Source of the DNA: Pseudoalteromonas sp. HM-SA03
Lineage (GTDB): Bacteria > Pseudomonadota > Gammaproteobacteria > Enterobacterales > Alteromonadaceae
Direction of reading: 5' to 3'
Length of the DNA stretch: 37,634 nt
Assembly (NCBI RefSeq): GCF_002289345.1
Contig: NZ_NSDG01000031.1
Location: forward strand, 1,281 to 38,914
Position numbers and translations under genes: made by a program. Every line of letters starts with the position of its first letter. Position 1 is the stretch's first letter. Below the pieces are notes generated by a model. It saw nothing but the letters and a program-made list of their open reading frames with translations. It did no database searches and had not been told where the DNA came from. Shown one piece after another: positions 6,425-14,747 of the stretch.

Positions 6425-8695
6425 ATGACTTTAGTTTTATTGGTGATATTGGCCATAGTGGTGGTATTTTGTGTCCGTGATATCAGGGTTAAGTTGATCA
6501 CTAAACCGCTCTTTAATTATTTCAAAACGTCATTACCTGAACTCTCCCAAACCGAGCGAGAAGCGATGGAAGCGGGGAGTATCTGGTGGGATGGTGCGTT
6601 GTTTTCGGGTAAGCCGAATTGGCGAAAGTGGTTAAGTAATGATAAACCAAAGCTGAGCGATGAAGAACAGGCATTTATAGATAACGAATTACATACGCTG
6701 CTAAAAATGCTTGATGAAGAAAAAATATCTGAGGCTCAAGACCTGCCGGAAGAAGTTTGGCAATTTCTAAAAGAAAAGGGCTTTTTTGCTTTTATTATTC
6801 CAAAGGCTTTTGGTGGTCGAGAATTTAGTGCTCAGGCGAACTCTACCATCGTAGCAAAAATAGCCAGTCGTAGTTTATCTACTGCAGTGACCGTGATGGT
6901 GCCAAATAGTTTAGGCCCTGCAGAGCTGCTGCTTCATTACGGTACCAATGTTCAGCAGAATACTTGGCTGCCAAAGCTTGCCTCGGGTGAGGCGCTACCT
7001 TGTTTTGCATTGACCTCTCCAGAGGCGGGATCGGATGCTGGTAGCATTCAAGACTTTGCGATTGTGTGTGAGCGTGAATTTGAGGGAGAAAAACAAATTG
7101 GACTTGCGGTAACTTGGCAAAAACGATACATCACGCTGGCGCCCGTCGCTGATGTATTAGGACTTGCGTTTAAGGTTTACGACCCGGATCAATTGCTTTC
7201 AAATAAAGTAGAGCTTGGGATCACTTGTGCACTTATTCCTACGGCACATGAAGGCGTAAAAACTGGAGATCGACATAATCCGCTGGGGCAAGCTTTTATG
7301 AATGGTACAACCAGTGGTGAAGATGTTTTTATTCCAATGGCTTGGGTGATAGGCGAACAGGCAGGTATCGGCAAAGGGTGGCGCATGTTGGTGTCGTGTT
7401 TAAGTGCTGGGCGGGGGATATCTTTGCCTGCACTGAGCGCGGGAACCGCTCAATTAAGTGCCAGAACGACTTCGGCTTACGCCGGTGTCCGTCGTCAATT
7501 TGGTGTACCTATCTCTGCCTTTGAAGGAGTGCAAAGCGCGTTAGCCAGAATTTACGGCTATAGCTATCTTATTGAAGCGGTGAGACAAACCACTGCGTTG
7601 GCAATTGATTTAAAGCAAAGCCCTTCGGTAGTCACTGCGATTGCCAAGTATCATCTCACAGAGCATGCAAGGGTGGCATTGAATGATGCGATGGATATTC
7701 ATGGCGGCAAAGCCATTCAAATGGGGGAAATGAATTATCTTGCCCACAATTATATGGGGATGCCGATTTCTATTACCGTTGAGGGCGCCAATATTTTAAC
7801 GCGAAGCTTGATGATTTTTGGTCAAGGTGCAACGCGTTGCCATCCTTTCATACTCAAAGAAATGAGTATCGTACAGCAAGAAGATCAATTAATCGCATTG
7901 AAAGAGTTTGATGAAGTGCTTTGCAAACACTTGCAGCATACCGCTGTGAATGGGCTTAGGGCGTTTTTTAATGGCTTCACGCTTGCACGTTTCGAACGTG
8001 CGCCAGTTAGTGGTGATGTGGCGGCGTATTACCGACGCCTAACATGGTTGAGCCAAGCGCTTTCTGTGTATAGCGATATCGCTATGTTAAAACTAGGCGG
8101 TTCACTAAAACGTAGAGAAATGCTCTCTGCAAAATTAGGAGATGTCCTGAGCTTTCTTTATATTGCCTCGTGCATATTAAAAAAATACGAAGATGATGGC
8201 CGTCAGCAAGGGGACTTACCGCTGGTAAAGTTTGCCTTAGATCACTGTCTTAACGAAGCAAGTAAGGCTATTTATGCATTTTGCGATAACTTTACCGCAG
8301 CACCTCTGGCATTTTTGTTAAAACGTTTGGCGTTTCCCGTTGGTAAGTGGCTCAAAGCGCCGAGCGATAAATTGGCTGTGCAGGTATGTAGCAATGTTTC
8401 TGATCACAACTCGACCCGAGAACGTATCTCGCATCTGTGCGCCGTGGTAAAGCACTCTGCGATAGACACGGTTGAGCACGCTTACTTACTGGAAAAGGCG
8501 CATGCTCCACTAATGGCAAAATATCGTCAGTGGTGTAAACAAAATAGCGTGAAACTGGTAGGTAAGACATTGAATGAAAAACTCAGTATCGCAATGGATG
8601 ACAAGGTGATTGATGATAAGAGTTCTGAAACCATCTTTTGTATTGAAACGTTAGTTGCAAAAGCGATTGCTGTTGATGCAAAAGCGCCCAACTAG
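6425..8695 (+). CDS. fadE: Acyl-CoA dehydrogenase FadE
   Basis: The first enzyme of fatty-acid beta-oxidation, an FAD-dependent dehydrogenase that forms trans-2-enoyl-CoA. The 756-residue product has the FadE layout. An N-terminal hydrophobic helix (about 3-18, LVLLVILAIVVVFCV) is followed by a WWD-containing segment near 54-58, the acyl-CoA dehydrogenase core (for example PAELLLHYGT, LTSPEAGSDAGS, and the GKAIQMG region) and a long C-terminal DUF1974-type extension. The ATG at 6425 has AAGGAG at 6414-6419; the GTG at 6419 falls within that Shine-Dalgarno sequence and was rejected. It is somewhat shorter than the roughly 814-residue E. coli enzyme. It is monocistronic. The membrane-bound role is inferred from the N-terminal helix. 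Confidence 0.93.
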   Translation: MTLVLLVILAIVVVFCVRDIRVKLITKPLFNYFKTSLPELSQTEREAMEAGSIWWDGALFSGKPNWRKWLSNDKPKLSDEEQAFIDNELHTLLKMLDEEKISEAQDLPEEVWQFLKEKGFFAFIIPKAFGGREFSAQANSTIVAKIASRSLSTAVTVMVPNSLGPAELLLHYGTNVQQNTWLPKLASGEALPCFALTSPEAGSDAGSIQDFAIVCEREFEGEKQIGLAVTWQKRYITLAPVADVLGLAFKVYDPDQLLSNKVELGITCALIPTAHEGVKTGDRHNPLGQAFMNGTTSGEDVFIPMAWVIGEQAGIGKGWRMLVSCLSAGRGISLPALSAGTAQLSARTTSAYAGVRRQFGVPISAFEGVQSALARIYGYSYLIEAVRQTTALAIDLKQSPSVVTAIAKYHLTEHARVALNDAMDIHGGKAIQMGEMNYLAHNYMGMPISITVEGANILTRSLMIFGQGATRCHPFILKEMSIVQQEDQLIALKEFDEVLCKHLQHTAVNGLRAFFNGFTLARFERAPVSGDVAAYYRRLTWLSQALSVYSDIAMLKLGGSLKRREMLSAKLGDVLSFLYIASCILKKYEDDGRQQGDLPLVKFALDHCLNEASKAIYAFCDNFTAAPLAFLLKRLAFPVGKWLKAPSDKLAVQVCSNVSDHNSTRERISHLCAVVKHSAIDTVEHAYLLEKAHAPLMAKYRQWCKQNSVKLVGKTLNEKLSIAMDDKVIDDKSSETIFCIETLVAKAIAVDAKAPN

Positions 8696-8731
8696 TTTGT
8701 TGTGACGGAGGATTTTGGCTAATTTGTTAAA

Positions 8732-8753
8732 AAAGCCCCGACAACGGGGCTTT
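8732..8753. terminator. Bidirectional terminator between fadE and the convergent lipoprotein gene
   Basis: The stem AAAGCCCCG/CGGGGCTTT has nine perfect pairs and an ACAA loop. It is flanked by an A-run and a T-rich run, so it can act for both convergent genes. Confidence 0.9.
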
Positions 8754-8770
8754 CCTTTCTTATTCTTGAG

Positions 8771-9220
8771 TTAACGTGCAAAGGGGTCGGCTAGTACCTT
8801 GTCTACGTACCATTTGCCTTTTTTGCGTATCATACTGACACTACGCATGTCGTCTACTTGCTCACCGTGGAGCTGACCTGTAAAAATTAAATTAATTTTT
8901 GCGCTGTCGCCATACTGTTCGCGCAGACTTTGATTGGTCATATCGACTTCTATGGTGACTTCATCGTATTGCATATTCACTAAATTTCTGGCGAATTGCG
9001 ACGCAGTACCGTAAGAGCGCATGATACGCGCGTGACGGGGAGTGGCGATTTTCATTGCAGCGTCTAAATCTTTTTGATTATAGAGTGCGTCAAAATACAT
9101 TGTTGCGGCATATCCAGGAGTGTCCTTGTCACCACTGACATTATCCTCTGAGCCGCACGCTGAGAGTAAAATCATTGCGGCTAAGACAACGAAAGTTTGC
9201 TTAATAAGTGACTTTGTCAT
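8771..9220 (-). CDS. Small lipoprotein with NTF2-like (DUF4878-type) fold
   Basis: From the ATG at 9220 the product begins MTKSLIKQTFVVLAAMILLSAC, a lipoprotein signal with lipobox LSAC. Upstream in-frame starts to 9256 would bury that signal and were rejected, though no start has a strong ribosome-binding site. The mature part of about 130 residues has the pattern of small DUF4878/NTF2-like lipoproteins: a helix (AATMYFDALYNQKDLDAAMKI), then beta strands ending in a GKWYVDKV motif. No catalytic residues are evident. The function is unknown, and the fold assignment is by pattern only. Confidence 0.75.
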   Translation of the reverse strand: MTKSLIKQTFVVLAAMILLSACGSEDNVSGDKDTPGYAATMYFDALYNQKDLDAAMKIATPRHARIMRSYGTASQFARNLVNMQYDEVTIEVDMTNQSLREQYGDSAKINLIFTGQLHGEQVDDMRSVSMIRKKGKWYVDKVLADPFAR

Positions 9221-9336
9221 GCTAAAATACATCATATGCAGTCTAAAATTATTCACAATAAGTTAAGTTTGTCTGCTAATGGCCGATATGTAAAGCCAGT
9301 AAATGAAATAAATATATTATGTGCTAAGGGTTTAAG

Positions 9337-10323
9337 ATGTCTCGTTTAATATCACTAGCTTGGTTCGCTTTGTTTTTAGTAGGGTGTGGATCGCAGCCTG
9401 AAATTAGTAAAGGGGTAACAAGCCAGTTGACGCAAAATGGCATAATACTTGGACACTTTTCTAAAGATGGAAAGTGGAGCGTAACATTAGACAGTAATGC
9501 TGAAATCCATATTTATGACAATGCCAATCAGTCTGTCATATTCTCAGTACCCAAAGACAAAATAAAAACACCAGTCAAAGAAGTTTTATTGTCAGATGAT
9601 AAGGAAATGCTCATCGTGGCAGGTGAAAACCTTATCTCAATTTGGTCTGTTCCCAAGCAAAAGTTGATAACGAACGTACCTTTTGCTGGGGTCAGTCCAC
9701 TTGCTTCAATCTCTGCTTTAGCGCTTTCCCATAACAATCAGCGTTTGCTTGTTGCGATGGATGATGGCTCACTCAATATGGCGGATCTATTCACTAAGTT
9801 AAACAATCGTTTTATGCCACATACTCGGCCGATAGAGCATTTGGCGTTTGATAATAGTGGCGACTATTTTGTTACAGGCGCGCAAGATGGGTTGGTTGCC
9901 CTTTGGCAATTTGCCTCACCAGAACCTTTATATGAGCATCAATTTAGTCATCGTGTTACCAGTTTAACAGTGAGTCATGATGGCAAGCATTTATTCGTCT
10001 CAGATGGGTTGAATGCGCAACATGTACTAGACTTTGAGTCTGGAAAACAGCTCAGTGAGCTAAAGTATATGGCCCGTTTTAAGATGTTTAGAAAGGCCAA
10101 ATTTATTTCTGACTCAGGCTTACTCGCGACATCATCGTCAAAGTCTCACCTCTCCATCTGGCGCTATGAGAGTGGGGAAGAATTAGGTACTTGGTCTATT
10201 CATACTGAGAATGAGGGGGCAACGGTAGTCGATATGTATGTCCCAAACCCAGACACCTTAGTAACGCTAAATAGCGATGGTATGCTTGAGACGTGGGCGG
10301 TTAATGTACTTGCTAAAAAGTAA
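9337..10323 (+). CDS. WD40-repeat-like lipoprotein
   Basis: A 328-residue protein with lipoprotein signal MSRLISLAWFALFLVGC (lipobox LVGC) and then about six to seven blades of a WD40-type propeller. The repeats are degenerate but periodic: LGHFSKDGKWSVTLD, LALSHNNQRLLVA, LAFDNSGDYFVTGAQDG, LTVSHDGKHLFVSDG and LATSSSKSHLSIW. AAGGG precedes the ATG by about seven bases. It is probably a periplasmic, membrane-anchored scaffold; no enzymatic motif is seen. It diverges from the small lipoprotein gene with a spacer of about 115 bp that must hold both promoters. The partner is unknown. Confidence 0.8.
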   Translation: MSRLISLAWFALFLVGCGSQPEISKGVTSQLTQNGIILGHFSKDGKWSVTLDSNAEIHIYDNANQSVIFSVPKDKIKTPVKEVLLSDDKEMLIVAGENLISIWSVPKQKLITNVPFAGVSPLASISALALSHNNQRLLVAMDDGSLNMADLFTKLNNRFMPHTRPIEHLAFDNSGDYFVTGAQDGLVALWQFASPEPLYEHQFSHRVTSLTVSHDGKHLFVSDGLNAQHVLDFESGKQLSELKYMARFKMFRKAKFISDSGLLATSSSKSHLSIWRYESGEELGTWSIHTENEGATVVDMYVPNPDTLVTLNSDGMLETWAVNVLAKK

Positions 10324-10343
10324 GGGAGTGACAGCACTCCCTT
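10322..10343. terminator. Bidirectional terminator between the WD40 lipoprotein gene and astB
   Basis: The stem AAGGGAGTG/CACTCCCTT has nine perfect pairs and an ACAG loop, and the stop codon of the WD40 gene runs into it. On the plus strand TTTGTT follows, and on the minus strand ACTTTTT, so it probably serves both convergent genes. Confidence 0.85.
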
Positions 10344-10396
10344 TGTTAATTATCTAAAGCTCAGATTAATTACAGTTTGACAAGCAAATCTTGCAA

Positions 10397-11737
10397 TTAG
10401 GTGCGTTGAAATTCGTAAACGCTACCAAGATTGAGTAGTTGGGTGAGTTCATCTAGTGCAGCATAGGACTCTTGCAGTAGGCTCGGATCAGCTAAATCCT
10501 GCTCTGTGACTTTATCGCGATAATGTTTATTGACCCACGTGCTTAGTTGAATAAATTTATCTTCACTCATCATTACTTCTGGATTTACCGCTTTTAGCTC
10601 AGCTTCATTGAGTGCTACACGTAATCGCAAACATGCAGGTCCACCACCATTTTGCATGCTTTGGCGTAAGTCAAAAAAGCGTACTTGCGAAATCGGATTT
10701 TTTGCACCGAGCATATATTCGATATACGCGGCAACGTTATCATTCTTCGCACATTCCTCCGGTGCAACCAGCATCATCTCGCCTGATGGCAAGGTGATCA
10801 ATTGTGAGTTAAATAGGTAGCTTTTTACTGCGTCTTCAACACTCACTGCATGCGTCGGAACTTCTACAATATGTAAAGGCTTTTCGCCGATATACGCTTG
10901 TCTAATTTTGGTTAGACTGGAGGTTTGATCAATGAAGGCTTGATCATGGCAAAACAGCACATTCTCATTGCCCACCGCAATGACGTCATTATGGAACACG
11001 CCTTGATCAATCACATTTGGATTTTGCTGGATAAAAATTGCTTGCTTATCATCTAATTGATGTAGCCTTGCAATCGCTTGACTTGCTTCTAATGTTTGCC
11101 GAGCAGGATATTTAGTAGGACCCTTTATATCGCTGTTAAAGCCACTTGAACCGTACACAAATAATTGTAGACCTTTACTGCCATGGCTATCGGCGAGGCG
11201 AGTGTGGTTTGCAGCACCTTCATCGCCAAAAAAAGGCTGCTCAGGCAAATGCTGGTGATGTACAAAATATTGCGCATTAGCGAACATAGCACGAAGTAAA
11301 TTCGTGGTGGTTTCGGGCTCTATTGAACGGTGGAATTTGCAGTTTAAATTGGCACTTGTGAAATGTACTTTACCATCGCTGGAATCAATAGAAGGCGATA
11401 CAGTCCCCGCATTTGCCGTCCACATGGCAGAGGCAGAGTAACAAGCTCGAAGCAATATTGGATCGTGTTTATATGCTTTTTCAAGTACTTGAGCATCGCT
11501 ACCTGAAAAGCCGACACGGCGCAGTGGGGCTAAGCTCGGACGTGCATGAGGTGCAAATACTCCTTGTTTTAGACCAATATCATGCATTGCTTTCATCTTT
11601 TCAAGTCCTTGCAATGCCGCTTCTTTTGGATTAGAGACGCTGGTAGCGTTAGAAAGTGACGCGACATTACCATAAGATAATCCGGCATAATTATGTGTCG
11701 GCCCTACTAAGCCGTCGAAATTGACTTCATAAGTCAT
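10397..11737 (-). CDS. astB: N-succinylarginine dihydrolase
   Basis: The second enzyme of the arginine succinyltransferase pathway. It hydrolyses N2-succinylarginine to N2-succinylornithine, releasing two ammonia and CO2. The 446-residue length matches the family (447 in E. coli). The N-terminus ([18 protein letters not shown]) is diagnostic, and the catalytic His and Cys of this guanidino-modifying fold are visible at H249 (FHND) and C369 ([11 protein letters not shown]). AGGAA lies about eight bases before the ATG. None of astA, astC, astD or astE is adjacent, so the gene is separated from the rest of the pathway. It is transcribed alone and ends at the shared hairpin. Confidence 0.96.
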   Translation of the reverse strand: MTYEVNFDGLVGPTHNYAGLSYGNVASLSNATSVSNPKEAALQGLEKMKAMHDIGLKQGVFAPHARPSLAPLRRVGFSGSDAQVLEKAYKHDPILLRACYSASAMWTANAGTVSPSIDSSDGKVHFTSANLNCKFHRSIEPETTTNLLRAMFANAQYFVHHQHLPEQPFFGDEGAANHTRLADSHGSKGLQLFVYGSSGFNSDIKGPTKYPARQTLEASQAIARLHQLDDKQAIFIQQNPNVIDQGVFHNDVIAVGNENVLFCHDQAFIDQTSSLTKIRQAYIGEKPLHIVEVPTHAVSVEDAVKSYLFNSQLITLPSGEMMLVAPEECAKNDNVAAYIEYMLGAKNPISQVRFFDLRQSMQNGGGPACLRLRVALNEAELKAVNPEVMMSEDKFIQLSTWVNKHYRDKVTEQDLADPSLLQESYAALDELTQLLNLGSVYEFQRT

Positions 11738-12079
11738 GAGTGCGGTTCCTGTTGCGAATAGTTATAGCTAACTAGTATGAGGCGGTTTCGCTGGTTTTTA
11801 AAGTGACTGAGGTCAAATTTGGCGTTTGTACTTATTTAGCTAACACGCAGTCATTGTAAAATAAATTAATTGGGGATTGGAATTAACCTATGACAACGCA
11901 ACTCCTCAGTTTTACTAAATTCGATTGCATCCTAGTGAGTCTTATGAGCGTAGTGGTGAACAGCGGAAAAACAATGGCCACAGCCTTTGTTTATTACCCT
12001 AGTTAAACCTGCTTTCATTGCAAATTTATCCCTCGTTGCCCACAATAGGGTTAAATTCCTTTTTATATCAAGGCAAACC
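11738..12079. other. Divergent intergenic region between astB and the cNMP/CBS/DUF294 gene
   Basis: About 340 bp that should carry both divergent promoters. An open frame extends upstream from 12080 to 11987, but it has no supporting ribosome-binding site and no family resemblance, so I treat it as non-coding. I could not pick out a convincing ArgR box or other operator by eye. Confidence 0.45.
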
Positions 12080-13975
12080 ATGGAAGTTGAACATCAGGAA
12101 ATTGCCAATTTTTTAGTAGCTTACCCGCCATTTTCGGATTTGCCTCAAGAGGCACTACATAAACTCGCAAGCCAAGTCGAAGTAGGTTACTACCGAGCGG
12201 GCAGCGGCATTTTGGAATATGGAGAGCAGATCACTTACCTGTATGTGATCCGATCTGGTGCTGTCGAGCTCTATCGGCGCTCAGGTGAGTTATACAATCG
12301 TATTTCCACAGGTGGGATCTTTGGCCAGCGTGGTTTATTGATGAATCGTAAAGTTCGTTTTGGCGCTCAAAGCCTTGAAGATACGCTGGTGTACTGTATT
12401 CCTGTAGGCATTTTTGATGAGTATTGCGACGTTTATGAAGCGTTTGCTGATTATTTTGAAGCAGACGATAATGCTAGACTAAAAATCACGGTTTCTGAGC
12501 AAGCCGACAGCAACGATTTGACCACGGCCAAAGTGCGTAAACTATTGCTACGCGACGTGGTATACGTTGAACGCAACGCCACGGTACAGCAGGCAGCTCA
12601 AGTGATGGCAAAAGAGCATGTGTCATCACTACTTATCTACGATCCCGAGAAACCAGTTGTCGAAGATCCAGATGAAGATGATGGTCAGGTGGTTGGCCTT
12701 ATCAGTGACAGAGATCTTCGCACAAAAGTAGTCGCTGAGGGGCTGAATTATCAAACTCCGGTCTCTGAGATTATGTCGACTGACCTTATTATTGTTGACT
12801 CTAATGCCTACGTCTTCGAAGCCATGATGCTGATGCTAAGAGACAATGTGCATCACTTGCCCGTTGTTCATAAGCGTAAACCGATAGGAGTGGTCGCGCT
12901 ATCCGATATTTTGCGCTATGAGTCTCAAAGCAGCCTGTTGTTTGTTAGAGGGCTAATGGACCAGCAAAGTGTTGAAGACTTGAGTAGTTACGCCAAACAG
13001 CTTCCTGCAATTTTCACTCGCATGGTGAATGAAGACGCCAATTCACACATGATTGGTTCTGCGATGTCGATTATAGGTAAAACGTTTAAACACAAGTTAC
13101 TCGAACTCGCGGAAGCTAAATTAGGTCCGCCACCAATTCCTTACTGCTTTATTGCCCTTGGTTCAATGGCTCGGGACGAACAATTAATTGTGACCGATCA
13201 GGATAATGCACTGATCTTGGATGACAGTTATCAACCCGCTGAGCATGGCGCTTACTTCGAAAAGTTGGCGAAGTTTGTGTGTGATGGTCTAGCCAATTGC
13301 GGCTATAAATATTGTGATGGTGGGATCATGGCAAGCAATCCTGTTTGGCGTCTAACTTACAGTCAATGGTTAGCACAATTTGAAGACTGGATAGAAAACC
13401 CCAGTCCTGAGGCTTTGCTGAATAGTTCGATTTTCTTTGATCTGGAAGGTGTCTGGGGTGAAACAAAATGGGCTGAGAAACTCACTGCTTTTATTAGTAA
13501 AAAGGCCAAAAACACCCCTAAATTTTTGGCTGCGATGGCACATAATGCGCTAAGAAGAACGCCACCTTTAGGCTTTTTTAATGGTTTTGTCCTTGAGCAA
13601 GACGGTGAACACAGGCGTTCGATGAACATTAAACGCCGTGGCACAGCACCGCTTTCAGACTTGGTTCGAGTGCATGCCCTTGGTGTTGGTTCTAAAAAAC
13701 AAAACTCCTTCGAGCGATTAGAAGATATTGATGAGGCAAATATACTGCCAAAGGGCAAAGTGCTAGATTTGCAAGCTGCGCTTGAATACATTGCCATCAT
13801 GCGTATTCGCCATCAAGCATGGCAAATTGAGCAGGGCGAAAAGCCTGATAACAGCTTGCCACCAGAAACACTCTCTGATTTTGAACAGCGTAATCTTAAA
13901 GAAGCTTTTGGCGTGTTAGACAAAGCACAGAGCTTTTTAAAGTTTCGCTATCAAAACAAATCCATGATGAAGTAG
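12080..13975 (+). CDS. cNMP-binding / CBS-pair / DUF294 nucleotidyltransferase-like signalling protein
   Basis: A cytoplasmic protein of 631 residues from the ATG at 12080, which has AAGG seven bases upstream; the start at 11987 adds 31 unlikely residues. It carries three modules. Residues about 15-125 form a cyclic-nucleotide-binding-type barrel (YLYVIRSGAVELYR). Residues about 150-280 form a CBS pair (VGLISDRDLR and GVVALSDILR mark the ends of the two halves). The last module is DUF294, a putative nucleotidyltransferase (GSMARDEQLIVTDQDNALI, 360-378), plus its helical C-terminal part. GSxxRxEQ and DxD resemble the catalytic core of GlnD-like nucleotidyltransferases. It is followed nine bases later by a DEDDh exonuclease gene, a pairing that suggests a shared role. 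The substrate is unknown. Confidence 0.9.
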   Translation: MEVEHQEIANFLVAYPPFSDLPQEALHKLASQVEVGYYRAGSGILEYGEQITYLYVIRSGAVELYRRSGELYNRISTGGIFGQRGLLMNRKVRFGAQSLEDTLVYCIPVGIFDEYCDVYEAFADYFEADDNARLKITVSEQADSNDLTTAKVRKLLLRDVVYVERNATVQQAAQVMAKEHVSSLLIYDPEKPVVEDPDEDDGQVVGLISDRDLRTKVVAEGLNYQTPVSEIMSTDLIIVDSNAYVFEAMMLMLRDNVHHLPVVHKRKPIGVVALSDILRYESQSSLLFVRGLMDQQSVEDLSSYAKQLPAIFTRMVNEDANSHMIGSAMSIIGKTFKHKLLELAEAKLGPPPIPYCFIALGSMARDEQLIVTDQDNALILDDSYQPAEHGAYFEKLAKFVCDGLANCGYKYCDGGIMASNPVWRLTYSQWLAQFEDWIENPSPEALLNSSIFFDLEGVWGETKWAEKLTAFISKKAKNTPKFLAAMAHNALRRTPPLGFFNGFVLEQDGEHRRSMNIKRRGTAPLSDLVRVHALGVGSKKQNSFERLEDIDEANILPKGKVLDLQAALEYIAIMRIRHQAWQIEQGEKPDNSLPPETLSDFEQRNLKEAFGVLDKAQSFLKFRYQNKSMMK

Positions 13976-13984
13976 CGGTGTAAT

Positions 13985-14686
13985 ATGCAAGGCGAGATTA
14001 TGTCATGGCCAAATCGCTTTCAGCATTTGGTAGAAACGTCGAAAGACCCGAGAATTCAAGCATTTTATAAGCAAGGAGTGGTAGATCCTTACCAGCAATT
14101 GAGCCAGTGCGAGTTTGTTGCCCTTGATTTTGAAACTACAGGGCTCGACCCAAACACCGATGATATTGTGAGCGTTGGCGTGGTGCCATTTGATTTACGA
14201 CGGATCCGCTTGGCTCAAGCGAAGCATTGGTTAGTGAAGCCAACCAGTCCGCTGGCTGAGGAATCTGTGGTACTGCACCGGATCACACACTCACAAGTTG
14301 AAAGCGCGCCAGATCTGCAAGATATTCTTGAGGAAGTGTTTGCTTCGTTGCATGGTAAAGTCATAGTGGTGCACTACCAGTTTGTCGAAAAGTCATTTTT
14401 CGATTCTGCGCTAAAAGCGAGATTGGGTGAGGGTATTGAGTTTCCAGTGATTGATACGATGGAAATTGAAAAGTCAGCGATAAACAACGCCAGAGGTTGG
14501 CTTGATAAGCTCAAACGTAAACCTATTCCTTCGGTACGTTTAGCTGACTGCAGAAAGCGCTATGGGCTTCCCTATTATCAGCCACATCATGCCTTGTCCG
14601 ATGCGTTAGCAACTGCGGAGCTATTTCAAGCTCAAGCTCAATATTGTTTAGACCCATCAGACATGGTGAAACGCTGGTGGAGCTAA
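13985..14686 (+). CDS. DnaQ-like 3'-5' exonuclease (DEDDh family)
   Basis: A 233-residue exonuclease-fold protein. Exo I is ALDFETTGLD (D48, E50), and Exo III is HHALSDALA (H201, D206). Exo II reads HYQFVEKSFFD, with Glu135 where most members have Asp in HNAxFD; the Glu form occurs in a subset of bacterial relatives. N-terminal residues 1-40 precede the nuclease domain. It follows the DUF294 gene by nine bases and is probably co-transcribed. Two starts are possible: 13985, and 14000 with AAGGCGAG upstream. The upstream gene suggests nucleotide signalling or turnover rather than replication proofreading, which is inference. Confidence 0.87.
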   Translation: MQGEIMSWPNRFQHLVETSKDPRIQAFYKQGVVDPYQQLSQCEFVALDFETTGLDPNTDDIVSVGVVPFDLRRIRLAQAKHWLVKPTSPLAEESVVLHRITHSQVESAPDLQDILEEVFASLHGKVIVVHYQFVEKSFFDSALKARLGEGIEFPVIDTMEIEKSAINNARGWLDKLKRKPIPSVRLADCRKRYGLPYYQPHHALSDALATAELFQAQAQYCLDPSDMVKRWWS

Positions 14687-14694
14687 CCCCAAAT

Positions 14695-14728
14695 AACAAA
14701 AAGGCAGAGCATACACCAAGCTCCGCCT
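14695..14728 (-). terminator. Terminator of the BCCT transporter gene
   Basis: The arms AGGCaGAGC (14702-14710) and GCTCcGCCT (14720-14728) pair with one internal mismatch. On the minus strand the stem is followed by TTTTTG, placing it about 20 bases past the BCCT stop. There is no U-run on the plus strand. Confidence 0.7.
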
Positions 14729-14747
14729 GTAATGAGATTAACGACCG

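Noticed and set aside
12002..12079. N-terminal extension of the cNMP/CBS/DUF294 protein
   Set aside because: No Shine-Dalgarno at the upstream start; the ATG at 12080 has AAGG at good spacing and begins where the conserved protein begins.
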